Shown here: positions 46,192-58,929 of the stretch, piece after piece | Layout: every line of letters starts with the position of its first letter | Position numbering within the stretch: position 1 is the first letter of the stretch | NCBI GenBank assembly: GCA_034509735.1 | Contig: JACGWO010000001.1 | Location: 31,809,966 to 31,873,965, forward strand | DNA length: 64,000 nucleotides | From: Sesamum alatum | Lineage: Eukaryota > Streptophyta > Magnoliopsida > Lamiales > Pedaliaceae | Reading direction: 5' to 3' | The notes under the pieces: generated by a model | The model's input: only the letters and a program-made list of their open reading frames with translations | The model's database searches: none | Told to the model about the DNA's origin: nothing | Translations under genes and position numbers: made by a program

Positions 46192-47814
46192 CAACATTAA
46201 TATGATTATTGGAATGTGTCTAGGTTCGTCCAAGAGATGTCTAGATACATCCCAATCAATCCCATTAATCTTCAATCAAGCTTACCACTTTACAAGGTAT
46301 GATCAAATCATACCAAGTAAAGGAGGCTTGATTAGAGTTGATTTGCTCCTTTTCAAAAGGAGCAAGTCAACTCCCCTCCAACAAGGCCTAGGGCCGATTT
46401 TGTGCCCTAAGGAGGAGCGAAGCCCATCCATATACGAGAGGAGTCTAACTCCTCCCTTCTCCAAAAGTGGAATTAACTTGTATCTTCAGCCAAAATCTAG
46501 CGGGCCGGGCCTTATTGTAATCCAATTTTAGTAACCGCAAGAATTAAATCTAATTTACTTTAAGGTCCATTTAAATAATGCCCAATAATCTCTTAATCCA
46601 ATTAAAAGATCCAAACATGTAATCTCTCTTTAATTGATAATTCCATCTATCAATCAACCGTGGGCCCGATACAATATCGGCCCGTGTATCCAATAGATCA
46701 TTCCATAAATAATCAAATTATTTATCATCTTATGGAATTGACTCCAAGTCCATTCCTTCACCTCTTTGGTGATTCGTGTGTGACTCTTTAGCTTCACCCT
46801 GAGCTAGACTTAGGCTTGTGTCCAGCAGAAGTCCGTTACCATGGGTGACCGTCTAGCAATAGTCCATGGCACTAGAGACTAGGAGAATGTTGGCGTGAAT
46901 ATTTAGGCTCCTAATTTCGTACGGTATGGTCCTTTCATCTACTGTCTCCCAGACTTAGTTACGGTATGTAATTGGGCGTTGGGTTCCCATCCTAGACTAG
47001 GCAACTATGCTTAATACTCGAGATTGTGCATGCTTCATTGCATCGACACAGGAAACCTTTTCCTGCTCGATCAACCATTGTGGCCACAACTTTAAGTAGC
47101 ATGAACTTGTCTCCGAGTGCATAGGAGATATCTCTGTCACATACTGACATGGGATAGATCCTCTTCTTGAAATCCACTGTCCTCGCCATACATTCTGACT
47201 GCACTGGACAAGGCTTATAATGAACATGTCCGTGACACGATCACCTCTCGCCAGATCCAAGATACAACCATTGTGTGCACTGACTACCGTGGTTCTTCAA
47301 GTTTGAGGACTACTCCCGTACTATCAAAATTGGAAAACTCTAGTCATACCGACCAAGCCTCCAAGGCTTCCATATGACGATCCCTGTGAGTCAGCTCAGT
47401 AGGCTCGACCCCAGTCGACCAACCCTCTAAGATCTTATAGACATCCCATACTTTTCGCTGATGAAACACGATACTTATCCAATGAATATGAGTTCATGCA
47501 AGTCTCAATAGGATACTCGATGCCCTATCTTGAGGTCTTCGACTTGAAACGTTTCAGGCTCAACCCTTTTATCAGTTGGTTTCATAACAACCATTCAATG
47601 CGTGGCCCAACTGCATGAGTGGTTATCATGGTCTGTGGGCTTTGTTGTGATATATATGTAAATAAATATTAACATACGAGAATGGTAAAATGAAGACAAT
47701 ACCAATGGTAATGAACTTATTTTTATTCATTACATAATATTACAATACATCAAGTTTTTCAAATAGATCACATAAAGGCCAATCTAATTTGCTTTGTGGT
47801 CACCTATTCTAACA
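45581..47814 (-). repeat. solo LTR in reverse orientation inside copia element A
   Basis: The plus strand runs from TGAAGGCAAACGGATCC to TCACCTATTCTAACA, 2234 bp. The U3 core is at 46,775-46,880. An (AC)n(AT)n microsatellite (about 46,158-46,191) lies in the promoter region. Flanks are leader on the left and gag on the right, with AGACC/TGACC as a probable 5-bp duplication with one mismatch. No PBS on the left, so it is a solo LTR. Confidence 0.82.
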
Positions 47815-49802
47815 TGACCAAGTCTAAGAATCGACTAACACCAGCACTTGAAGCTAATAAATTCAATGGAACAAACTACAATGACTGGCTGCCAAATCTC
47901 AAGATAGTCTTAGATTCAAGAACCACACTTACATCGGGATAAGGATATTCTCAAACCTTGTCGAAAGGGTTAATGGTTGAAGAACTCTTCGCGTTTGACA
48001 AGTTGCACACTAACCACCGGTAGGTCTCCAGTGTCGTACTTGCCTCGATGACGAATGAGATCTACAAGCAGTACAAAAGGATGGATGGTATTGACTCGAT
48101 TATGTATCGAATGTAGCAAGTTTATGCGGTCCGGATCGACATGTTAGGTATGTTGCAACAAAGGCATTTTGCAGAACTAAGATGATAGAAGGGTCGTCTA
48201 TACAGAAGCATGGAGTGATGATGCTATCCCTCATGGAGAAGCTCAAAGACTTCCAAGCAGATCTTGAAAAAGAGACATACGTAGATGTGATACGTTGGTC
48301 TTTTCCTCCTCTTATGACCCATTTATTGTCAACTATAGCGTGAATGGGCTTGACAAAGTTCTTCATGAATTGAAAAATATGGTTGTCCACTACGAGGCAA
48401 CGATTGAAAAATCTACTTCGGCAGTACTAGTAGGAGAGGCTTAACCTCCAGAGCGAGTGGTAAGGCTGTCGCACACCAGAAGAGGAAGAAGGCTAAGACA
48501 ACTTCAACCGCTGCTAGCACTTTGAGTGTTATTCCTTGTACACCATAGGGTGGAGATAAAAGAAAGAGGAAGATAGTTCGATGGTCAAGGATTCAAAACC
48601 ATGTATGCATTAACTGCCGTGAAAGGACATTGAAAGAGGGAGTGTCCTTAGCTCCTATCCTGTGAAGGTAATATCTGAATTGAGTATTAACATGATTACT
48701 GTTCTACCCTTTGGTATTGGATACCAGTCAATCATAATCTTTGAATGGTTTGCAGGTGGTCATAAGGAGTAGAAAGCCGAGATGGATGGTCCTAATGCTT
48801 AGCAATGGCACTAGTTAGGCTTAGCATAGGAGTGATCATGTTAGGATTGAGTTAATAAGATTTATATAACCTAGCATGATCAAATTATGTTTCTTTTTGG
48901 TTGGACAAATTTTGGTTACATACATTTGATCAATAAAGTTATTTTATTTGACAAAGAATGGCTATTCTTGTTTGCTACGATTGGATACATAATTATCCTC
49001 AATTGAATTATGTGTAATCAAAATCAAATAATTAAATATTAGATAATTAAGATAAACTTACAGATTTGGCATTCAAAAGACTAGGATAGTTTCCTCTAGT
49101 TAAGGATGAGGAAGTTCAAAGATCAAAGAGTCTGGTGATTGGCAATTTGAATCGATTAGCTTACAAGTTCTTTCCAAGAAAGAAAGAACGTAAAACTTCT
49201 TTGTTGAACAAGATGGGCTTGCCAATAGCCTATTGGATTGGATCCAATAAGACATATGTAGGTTACTAAATACACAGGACCAGAAGGGGGTTAACAAGTC
49301 TAAGGACCTATGGTAGTTTCGGAGAATTAGACTAGGAGTCATGAACCAAACTTGTCGCAAAATTAAATCTTTCGATTAGATCGAAGGGGCGTGAATTTAG
49401 TATGAGTTCTTCAATATTCAACCGAGAATATAATTTGCACTCAGTGGAATTCTTCTTGAAAGAACTATGGTAGAACGGTCTTTGATAAGGGAGAAATCAA
49501 ACCTTGTTGGATTGGGTTCGACCGGGGTTTCACTGGATTACCTTAATCTGTCTAGACATGGACTTGAAAAGTTGCCAAGTTGAGAAACATGGAATATTCT
49601 TATAGTCTTGTTCTAGTTACCAAATCGGATATAGTGTGGCAAGCCTGTATTCTCAAAATTCTTGTGGGATGGTCCTGCATACGCCGGATCGAGCTTTCCA
49701 TAGCACCATGTGGGCTGTGGTGCGCAACCAGTTTCCCCACCCATGGCCCAAATACAACGACATCCCATCGAAACACCAAGGCTTATGGTTCAAGCTTAAT
49801 TT
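47814..49802 (+). pseudogene. copia element A gag / protease / integrase remnants
   Basis: From 47814 the frame reads ATG ACC AAG TCT AAG, with NKFNGTNYNDWL shortly after, the family's gag start. Later matches are NYSVNGLDKVLHEL (48,335-48,380), a knuckle start CINCRER (48,610), SRKPRW-type protease flank and VITSLA... sequence (48,760-48,890). A GAG-pre-integrase segment (DLAFKRLG; KMGLPIAYWI, 49,060-49,250) and scraps of integrase to about 49,660 follow. Frameshifts and stops are everywhere. Some insert-like sequence around 48,900-49,040 has no counterpart in element 1. Confidence 0.7.
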
Positions 49803-51266
49803 GTAAAAATAGTGGGAGGGTGAAAGACTAAAGACCACATCTTCAACTTGAACTGTAATAAAACCATCATTTGCTGATTTATGCTTTACATTTCGTAAAT
49901 GTAGATATGTCTAAGAATCCTTTAAACATGATTCTAGAAACTAGCAAATTCAATGGTACAAACTACACTGACTAGCTACGAAATCTGAGGATTGTCCTCG
50001 ATTTTGTGAACCAAGGCTATGTCTTACACAAGCCACTCACGAGGCCTTGCCAGAGGGATCCTGCCCTGAAGAACGTGTGATGTTCGACAAATGGCTTGAG
50101 GACAACCGAAAGGTTTGCAAAATCATATTGGTTTCGATGTCTAATGACATCCAGAAACAATATGATAAGTTGGACGATGTGTCCTCCATAATGCTATGCT
50201 GAAAGATGTTTATGCGGTTCGGGATAGGCATATTAGATATGCCGCCACAAAAGCATTCTTTGGGACCAAGCTTACTGAAGGGTCCCCAATATAAAGTCAT
50301 GGGGTCAAAATGCTATCCCTTGGACAAGCTCGAAGACCTCAAAGCTGGGCTTCATTATAACACATACACCATGATCCTTTAGTCGCTTCCTCCATCCTTT
50401 GACTCGTTTATTGTTAACTATAACATGAATGCACTTGAGAAGACCATTCATGAGTTAATCAACATGCTGGCCCAATACGAGGTAATCAACATGCTGGCCC
50501 AATACGAGGTAATGACCCATCAGTATAAATAGGAGAGACTTCGACCTCCAATGCGAATGAAAAGAGGCCCCGAGACTAGAAGAGGAAGAAAGGAAGGGGA
50601 AGATTGTTGCAGCCACTACACGCGCTCCTAGCGCCACTGTTGCACCAGTGAGGATGGGCAAAGAAAAAGGGAAGATCCGCTGTTCATAACAACCAAAGAC
50701 AAACGATGTATGCATGAATTACTAAGGAAAGGTCCATTAGAAGAAGGAGTGCTCACAACTCCTCTCCAATTAAGGTATGTTTGCGGTTGAAGTAAATATG
50801 ATGACTAATTCTGCTTCATGGGTATTGATATCGGGTGTGGTGCTCACATCTACAATGATTTGCAAGTGTTGCAAAGAAGCAGAAGGCTAACCAAGGAAGA
50901 GATGATCCTAAGGCTAGGCGATGGCAAGGTCGTTGCTGGAAGCTGTAGGATCAGACGAGTTAGCCATTAGTCATCACGTTAGGGTTGTACATAATGATTG
51001 TTTTTATGTACCCAGCATGATTAAAAATATTATTACAATCCCTCTCTTGGACAAAGAGGCGTATGCCTTCACCATCAATAAAAATGGTTTTTAAATTGCC
51101 AATGATGGTGTTTCTCATTTGCTTGGTACATTAGTAAATGGTCTATACATAATTCAACAGTCTAATTGGATTATGACTGCCGAACACAAACAAAAACATG
51201 ATAATTAAGATAACGCACAAATATGGCATGCAAGGTTACGTCATATCTCAAAGGATAGGATAAGAA

Positions 51267-51271
51267 GGTTG
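51267..51271. repeat. left 5-bp target-site duplication (GGTTG)
   Basis: GGTTG precedes the solo LTR; an identical GGTTG follows at 53249-53253. Removing the LTR and one copy restores the continuous integrase-region reading ...RIRRLVDSKSLE. Confidence 0.85.
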
Positions 51272-53248
51272 TGAAAGAAATTGTGGATCGTCCCGGGAAA
51301 AGCGCGAATGCGGAAGCGCGGTATAATTAAAATTAAATATGGAATTTAAACATGCTTTTAAATTAAAGAACACGTTTCAAAGGGTGTGCCTTTGAAATTC
51401 CCGGGTGTTCGGTGTATCTCATGAATAATAAAACATAAAAGAATCATGGAGGCCATAGGGTAGAAAATTAAAAGGGACGAAAATCATAAACCAGACCTAC
51501 CCGTTGTCGTTTTCGTCTTCAACGGCTACACGCGTTGTTCCCCGTTTTGCACCAAGATCTCGTTCTTGAGACCCTCCAAATCGTGACATACGATCCACCC
51601 ACGTATCTTGCACGTCGTGCTAGCAACGAACAAGTTTATATTTTGGAGTGGATGAATCAATAACACATTATGAATTAATGGTATTGATTCATCAAAGTTC
51701 TAATGTTCCAAGAACAAGAGAACTAAGAGAAAATAATTTTCTTGGAGTGTGTGAGAGAGAGAGGGCGGACGAGATAGAGGGGAGAGAGAGCCGAAAAGTG
51801 TGTGTGTGTTGTGTGTGTGTTGGAGTTTCATCATCCTTCAACTTGTAGGATGCTAGGGGTTTATATAGAAGAGGAGTCTAATCCTCTTTAAACTCCTCTT
51901 TCAAGAACCCTATTTTGACTAGGATTTTGACCTAGTCAAAGTAGTGTTTTGACCTAGTCAAAACAATCCTAGCCATCCATCTCTCCCATTCATCTTACCG
52001 TTGATTTAATTTAATTTAATGGAATATTTAAAACCTATTTAAATATTTCCAAGAGGCTAAAATAAATATAAATATTATTTAAGCCCATTAAATAAATCCC
52101 TTTGATAAATCTAATTTATCAATTTAATTCCTTATATCTAATAGAAGGAATTATTTCTCCAAGAAAAATAAAGACCCGATTAAATCCAATTTAATCATTC
52201 CTTCACTCCAATATTTAATTCCTAATTAAATATCTAAATGTGTGTGGATAGTGTGTGACTCTTTAGGTTCACCTTTCAGCTAGACTTAGTCGGATTCCTA
52301 GAATCCTTCCGTTACCATGGGTGGCCATCTAGCAACGGTCCATGGCACTAGAGACTAGGTGAAATATTCAGGGATGAACATTTAGGCTCTAACAGTACAC
52401 TTGTCCTTCTGTGCTCGGTCTCATCACTTAGAGTCTCGGGCACGGATAATGCAGGTACCCATTTTGGACCTAAGTGTCGGTCTGTCCTCACTAAACGCCG
52501 CAAGGGAATCCTTCCCTTCTGTTCAGTCACTGTGGCCACAGTTTTAGGGACAAGACCTAGAGTATACATGAGACTCAACTGCCAAAACCTATTGACAGGA
52601 GACAGATCCTTTCTTGGAAACTACTGTCACTTTGCACACCAGAACTGTACTAGACATGGCTTATGACTACCAAAGAGAATTCTGGCAATCTCTCACCATA
52701 TCTAAGATACAGCCCTAACGTACAGGTAAACTGAGCAATTCCTCAAGTCAAAGGACTTGGCCTGTACCGTTGGAACCGGGAATACACGTCATACCTTGCT
52801 GACCATACTCAAGGTCCTCCGTAAGACGGTTCCGCGAGTCACCTCAGTCAGCTGCGTCCTAGCATGCTAACCCACTAACACTGCTTAGACGACCCTCGTC
52901 ACCCGTTGATGAAACACGACAGCAGGTGCTTAGTGCAAGTCTCAAATGGAATCCCGGTACCCATTTTCGGGATTCCTTGACTTGGAGATTTCCGGACTGA
53001 TTCGGGAAGACTGATTCCATGGACCTACCTCCAAGCGTAGTCCCAGTCCTCGAAATTGATTCTCAGTCCGTGGGCTTTGTTTGCGTAGTGAACAGATATG
53101 GAAAACAAATATAAGTGAACACAAACAAAGTGATGCCAAATGAAATTCACTTCTTTATTCATTAATGATTTATCAAACACCTGAAATTGTCTAGACATAG
53201 GTTACATATACCCGCCAAAATTGGCTTACATGGTCACCTATTCTAACA
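51272..53248 (-). repeat. complete solo LTR (1977 bp) with perfect target duplication
   Basis: The plus strand runs from TGAAAGAAATTGTGGATCG to TCACCTATTCTAACA. It is the reference LTR for this window. The minus-strand TATA box TATATAAA is near 51,861-51,868, giving U3 of about 1.39 kb and R/U5 of about 0.58 kb. The U3 core is at 52,255-52,370. It is closest to the 3' LTR of copia 1 (1-1318). A (GT)n tract is near 51,800. Confidence 0.93.
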
Positions 53249-55344
53249 GGTTGGTGGACTCAAAGAGTCTCGAATAGACAATTTGGACAACCTACCAACT
53301 TGCGAGTCCTGTCTTAAGGGAAAGATAACCAAGAAACCTTTTGTTGAACAAAGCACGATAGCCAATAGTCTATTGCCTTTGATCCACACAGACGTCTGTA
53401 GATCATTAAATGCTCAAGTCAGAGGTGGGTACTCATACTTCATAACCTTTACTGACGACCACTACCAATATGGTTATGTTTACCTGATGACGTAAAAGTC
53501 TGAAGCCTTTGGAAGTTTTAAGGACTACAAACCTGAAGTTGAGAACCAAACCAGTTGTCAGATTAAGGATCTTCGATCGGTCCGAGGACAAGAGTATTTA
53601 AGTGGCGAATTCGTTGATTACCTAAAAGAGAATGAGATTCTCTCTCAATTAGCTCCTTTTAGAACACCACAGTGGAATGGTGTGTCCGGAAGGACGAATA
53701 GGATACTATTGGACATGGTCCGATCCATGATAAGTTTTACCGAATTGCCTTTGTCCTTCTAGGAATACGCTCTTGGGACACGGCCAAACTTTTGAACATG
53801 GTGCCATCTAAGAAGATATCCTAGACGCCATACGAGATATGGCATGGCAAGCCTACCTCCTAGAAATACTTGAACGTGTGGGGTAGTTTATGTAGGTTTG
53901 TCGAATATTTGAAAGAAAACCATGGGATATTATTTTTATGATCCCTCCAAGCAAAATATTTTTGTCTCGAGAAATGCAATGTTCTTGGAAAAGGATCTTC
54001 CTTTGAATAGCCGACGCGATGAGATACTCCTTGAGGAATCAAGTGAGGTATCCCATGAGACAGCAGCGACGTCGTCTGCACCTATAGTTCCCAGTAGTGA
54101 TGTTCCAGTCCTTCTAGGTCGGTCAGAGTGTCCGAACTACTTGATAGGTATGGGTTTCTAGGCCTGATCGGTTAATTGAATAATGATCCATAGACATACG
54201 GAGAAGCAGTGCCGGACATCGATTCAAGCAAGTGGCTTGAGGCCATAAAATCCAAAATGGACTCAATTTGTTCAAACTAGGTTTGGATCCTAATAGATCC
54301 ACCTAAAGGTGTTAAACCCACTAGGTGTAAATGGGTCTACAAACGTAACCTTTTAGCTGACCGGGAGGAGGGGGTTTACAACCTTCAAGGCCAAGCTTAT
54401 GGCAAAACGTTATACTCAACGACCCAAGGTCAACTTTAGGAAACCTACTAGCCCGTGGCAATGGCTAAGTCCATTCATATACTGCTTGCAAACGGCTATC
54501 CTTAACGGTTTCATTGATGAAGAGATCAACATGGATTAGCCGGAGGGTTTCACATCAGTTGGAGAAGAGTAGAAGGTAGTCGTCTCCAAAGGTCCATCTA
54601 TGGTCTTAAACAAGCTTCCCGAAGCTGGAAAATATATTTTGATGAAGCCATACGGGGATGTGATTTTGTCAAGAACGAATCTGACCCTTGTGTAAATAAG
54701 AAGGTCAGTGGGAGCTCAATTTCGTACCTTGTGCTTTACGTGGACGACATCTTGCTCATTGGGAATGTTGCTAAGATGTTAGTTGACACTAAAACTTGAT
54801 TTTCCATCCAATTTTCCATGAAGGATATGGGTGAGGTTTCCTACATCCTTGGCATCAAGATCTATAGGGATAGATCTACAAGGATATCGAGAATGACCTA
54901 ATCTTAGTATATTGAGAAGGTTTCGAAGAGATTTAAGATGGATAACTCAAAATGAGGATTCCTTCGTATGAGGCATGGGATTAAGCTATCCAAAAAGTAG
55001 TTCCTAAGACTGATGCGGAGCTTAAACGGACATCAGATATCCCCTATGCTTCAGTCGTAGGCAGCATTCGCTTCGAGCGTAACGAGTCGATATAAGGTGT
55101 GTCCTGAATATGTACACTGGAGTGTAGTCAAGACCATTCTTAAGTACCTGAAAAAGACTAATGATATATTCTTGATTTACGTTGGTGGAGAATTGATACT
55201 GGAAGGCTGCAATGACGCTAGCTTCCAGTCAGACAATGACGATGCCAAGTCCGTATTAGGTTTTGTATTCAAACTAAATGGTGGCATGGCTGCTTGGAAA
55301 AGTCGCAAGCAGGCTACCACAATAGATTGCACGTATACCGTTCT

Positions 55345-57955
55345 TATATACCTGCCACTTATTCCATGACTGCAAAGGTTGTGTGCTTCGACAGCGACTG
55401 CTGAGCACATGATGTGGCATGCCACACATCAGACTGAGGAGGGCTCTATGTCTCATCCGTCCGATGCAAAGGCTTGGAGGCATTTCAACCAGATATATCC
55501 CGACTTTGCATTGGAGCCCCGTAATGTTAGGCTAGGGCTATGCACAGATGGGTTTGCGCCGCACGGGCAGTATGGTAAAACTTACTCATGTTGGCCCGTT
55601 ATACTCACACCATACAATCTCCTTCCGGGAATGTGCATGAAGTGTGAGTACATGTTCCTCAAGGTGGTGATCCCTGACTAGTCAAATCCGAAGCGTCTGA
55701 TCGATGTTTATCTGGAGCCGTTGATCGAGGAGCTTTTGCAATTGTGGCATGTGGGCGTACGGGCGCACGACAGTGCTACGAACCAAGAATTCATGATGCG
55801 CGCGGCATTGATGTGGACCGTGAACGACCTGCTTATGGGATGGCATCTGGATGGAGTACCGCTGGTATTATGGAGTGTCCAGTTTGTATGGATGACACAC
55901 AGGCATTTCGTCTGCAGCATGGTAGGAAAGCATGCTACTTTGACTGCAACAGACAATTTTTACCACTGGACCATCCTGACCGCAGGAATAAGAAAGCCTT
56001 AACTAGAAATTGAGTGGAAAGGAAGGTTGCACCCCCGCGACTGACTGGAGAGCAAATTCGCGATTGGGTAGCAGATTTCAGTCCTGCTTTCGAAGAACCT
56101 ATGACACTCCCACCAAGATATGGTACCATCAACAAGTGGACGAAGAAAAGCATATTTTGGGATCTTCCATGCTGGTCAACGCTTCTCATACCACACAACC
56201 TTGATGTCATGGACATTGAGAAAAACATGTTTGACAACATATTCAACACCGTGATGGATATAAAGGGAAAAACAAAAGACAATCTGAATGCATGCAAAGA
56301 CTTGAAAACTATATGCAATCGACCAGAGCTTGAGTTGGACGAACGAAGGCCGAACGTGATGCCAAAAGTGGTGTATACCTTGACGAAGGAGCAGAAGAGG
56401 AGGATATATGATTGGATTTGCTGTCTGAGGTTTCCTGATGGTTATGCATCTAACATTGCCCGTTGTGTCGATTCACGAAGTTAAGGATGCACGGCATGAA
56501 GAGCCACGACTGTCACGTATTTATGCAGAAGTTGATCCCAATTGCCTTCCGTGAGATGCTTCCGGAGCACGTGTGGAATGCATTAACGGAGATGAGTTTG
56601 CTATTCCAGCACATATGCTCAACTACGCTTGACATCACCAAACTACAGGAGTTGGAAAACAGCATAGCCGTGATCAGGTGTAACCTTGAGAAAATCTTTC
56701 CGCCAGCTTTCTTCGACTCAATGGAGCACCTCATTGTTCACTTGCCATATGAGGCTTGTGTGGGAGGGCCAGTGCAGTATAGGTGGATGTACCCATTTGA
56801 GAGGTAATTAAAGCTCACGTATTTAATTCATTGATCTCCCAATTGCCATTCTTATGTTAATATTTAAATATGTTTCCTGAATAGATTCCTTCACGGTTTG
56901 AAGAAAGAGGTGAAACACAAAGCACACGTCGAGGCGTTAATTGTGGAGGCATACATTGTGGAGGAAATTGGGCTATTCACTTCCCACTACTTTGAGCCGC
57001 ACGTTCTATGCAAGCGCAGCAGACCCGCTCGAAACAACGATATGATGGTCAACGATGACAGCATCCAATGGTCTATTTTCAACTACCCTGGCCGAACTAG
57101 TGGTGTCTCAAAGAAAAGATGGCTAAGTGGTGCAGAACGGCATATAATTGAGACGTATGTGTTGTGCAATTCTGAAGTAGTCTCGCCATATTACGGGTAA
57201 GTATTTGCACATATATATAGGTAAATCTTTGTTGTAAGACTACATTTCCATTAATATGTATCCGCAACTAGGGAATTCTTGAACGAGCTATATGGGTGCA
57301 ACCATCATTCAGAAGATCAAATTATTGATCAACTAGTGGCAACTGATTTCAAGGATTGGTTCAAACATCTTGTAAGTTGATGTATTTTTCGTATGGCCTG
57401 ATGACGTGGTTCCAATGTCCTGTTATTAATTTCTATTAATACGAATTTGCAGGTTTATCCCGAATTGAATGACACAGATCAGGAGCTCCTTAAGTGTCAC
57501 TATTAGGGCCCATGCGGTGAGGTGAGAACATTCCCGTGTTATTTTGTGAATGGTTTCAATTTCCAAATGGAGCGACACAACGTGGGCAAGTCAACAATGA
57601 ACTATGGGGTGTGTGTGAAGAGCTCATTGTACACAGACACGGACAATGAATTCTACGGAATACTCGAAGATATAATTCAGTTGACATACCCACTTATTCC
57701 GAACTTGCATGTCGTGTTGTTCAAGTGTCGTTGGGCCGATCCGATTAGAGGCATGAAGGTACAACCTCGGTATCACCTTGTTGATGTTAATTTCAAAAAG
57801 TTGTACCAGAAAGATGAATCGTTCATACTAGCATAACAAGCAGTACAAGTTTACGACACAGAGTTTCCGAGCATGAAGAGAGATAAAGCGGATTGGATGG
57901 CCGTTCGCAAAACCACCGCTCGGAGAGTAATTGACGAGTCTCGATGGACCTTTTA
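55345..57955 (+). pseudogene. TNP2-type CACTA transposase, 5'-truncated, with introns
   Basis: Recognisable in order: EAHMM-type segment and AKAWRHFNQIYPDFALEPRN (55,460-55,530), KTYSCWPVILTPYNL (55,575-55,625), the Transposase_21 core with CPVCMDDTQAFRLQHGRKAC (55,876-55,935), LTGEQIRDWVADFSPAFEEP (56,040-56,100), HNLDVMDIEKNMFDNIFN (56,196-56,250; relatives usually have H where D follows VM), and DUF4218 (MHGMKSHDCHVFMQKLIPIA to HLIVHLPYEACVGGPVQYRW, 56,490-56,790). A C-terminal DUF4216 domain (TFPCYFVNGFNF to VLFKCRWADP, 57,526-57,740) ends at RRVIDESRWTF (stop TAA 57,953-57,955). GT-AG introns: 56804-56884, 57197-57271, 57372-57452. Stops at about 55,679, 57,505 and 57,834, plus frameshifts near 55,840 and 56,465, disable it. 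Confidence 0.9.
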
Positions 57956-58009
57956 ATAATAGAGATGAAACAAAAGCCATTCCTAATAATTTGAAATAAA
58001 GGCGCCTCA

Positions 58010-58921
58010 ATTTCCCGCGAAATGAAAAATTTAGAGGAAATATTTAACTTTGTAACGGCCTTCATATACGCCGTTATTAAAACCATTTGAAAATGAATTT
58101 GTTGGCGGAAAAGCAAAACATTTGGAGGGATATTGAAAATTTTCACTAGTATTATGATATATATTACAAAGGCTGTTACAAAGTTAAGCAATAATGGTGT
58201 ATACCTTGGGCTGTTACAAATAGTGTGTGTATGTCAAAAAATATCATTCCCCATACAATATCTTTAAATTCGTGCACTCGATTCATACCAAACTTGATTC
58301 TATTTAAGAATTTGGTCTTTTCATCACATCTGATGGTCCGATTTCAAATCAAACGGCTCGTTTGAATGATGCACCGGATTCACTCGGTTATATTATGTAC
58401 CGAATACCATATCTCGACATCCGTAACTGAAATACGGAGAAAACTTCATCAAATCTATTCTTATACCAGTTCGATCACATCTAATGGTTGGATCTTTAAT
58501 CTGATAGTCTGATTATTGGGTACAATACAACAATATATAATCAAAGTTGCATCAGTGAATTACTAACCATTATGCATATACAAATTTATTTCATTATGTG
58601 ACCATATATCAATCTGCATTCAAAATGTATTGTGATTTATAATGTGTTATTTACATATAATATAACTTTATCTAACATTAATAATTTTGAAAATGGGTTA
58701 TTATGAATTTTTAATGATTTTTTTTTTTAAATTTGTGTTTTTATTTTGAACCGGCTTTTGTACAGGCCGGTGCCAAAACGACATCGTATTCTTGGACTAC
58801 AAAATTTCGTATTATATTTTGTAACGGCAGTATAAACGGTTGCCCATGTTCGTTCCTAAATTAGTTTTGTAACGGCCCTTCATTAGAAGTCTATTACAAA
58901 GGCCGCTCCAAAAAGTCTTAC
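58010..58921 (+). promoter_or_regulatory. internal promoter region with subterminal-type repeats
   Basis: Non-coding spacer between the two CACTA genes. It holds at least seven copies of the word found at the element's 3' end (GTAACGGC / GCCGTTA / GTTACAAA), e.g. near 58,051, 58,068, 58,166, 58,208, 58,817, 58,863 and 58,894. In En/Spm such words are binding sites for the TNPA-type protein. The TATA box follows at 58,922. Confidence 0.6.
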
Positions 58922-58929
58922 TATAAATA
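58922..58929 (+). promoter_or_regulatory. TATA box of the second CACTA 2 gene
   Basis: TATAAATA, about 30 bp before a CT/ACC-rich presumed 5' UTR exon (58,950-59,360). Confidence 0.6.

Larger units (their letters stand above)
49803..55340 (+). pseudogene. copia element B leader end + gag-pol, decayed, interrupted by solo LTR
   Basis: A second gag start (MSKNPLNMILETSKFNGTNY) lies at 49907, preceded by leader-like sequence (49,803-49,906). Gag runs to about 50,750 with a lysine-rich end, then protease (SASWV near 50,812), IKNIITIPLLDKEAY (51,020) and GVSHLLGTLVNGLYIIQQSN (51,105-51,170). Integrase is split by the solo LTR, continuing at LDNLPTCESCLKGKITKKPF (53,282-53,340) and GGYSYFITFTDDH. 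RT remnants include MGYYFYDPSKQNIFV (53,922), KCKWVYKRN-type (54,330), VLYVDDILLIGN-type (54,728-54,770) and an RNase H start (SRKQATTIDC, 55,300-55,330). It stops abruptly in RNase H, with no polypurine tract or 3' LTR; the next bases are CACTA transposase. Many stops. Confidence 0.82.

Noticed and set aside
51777..51822. (GT)n and similar microsatellites in the LTRs as functional elements
   Set aside because: Simple repeats vary between LTR copies (absent or different at 13,565 and 46,158), so no conserved role is indicated.
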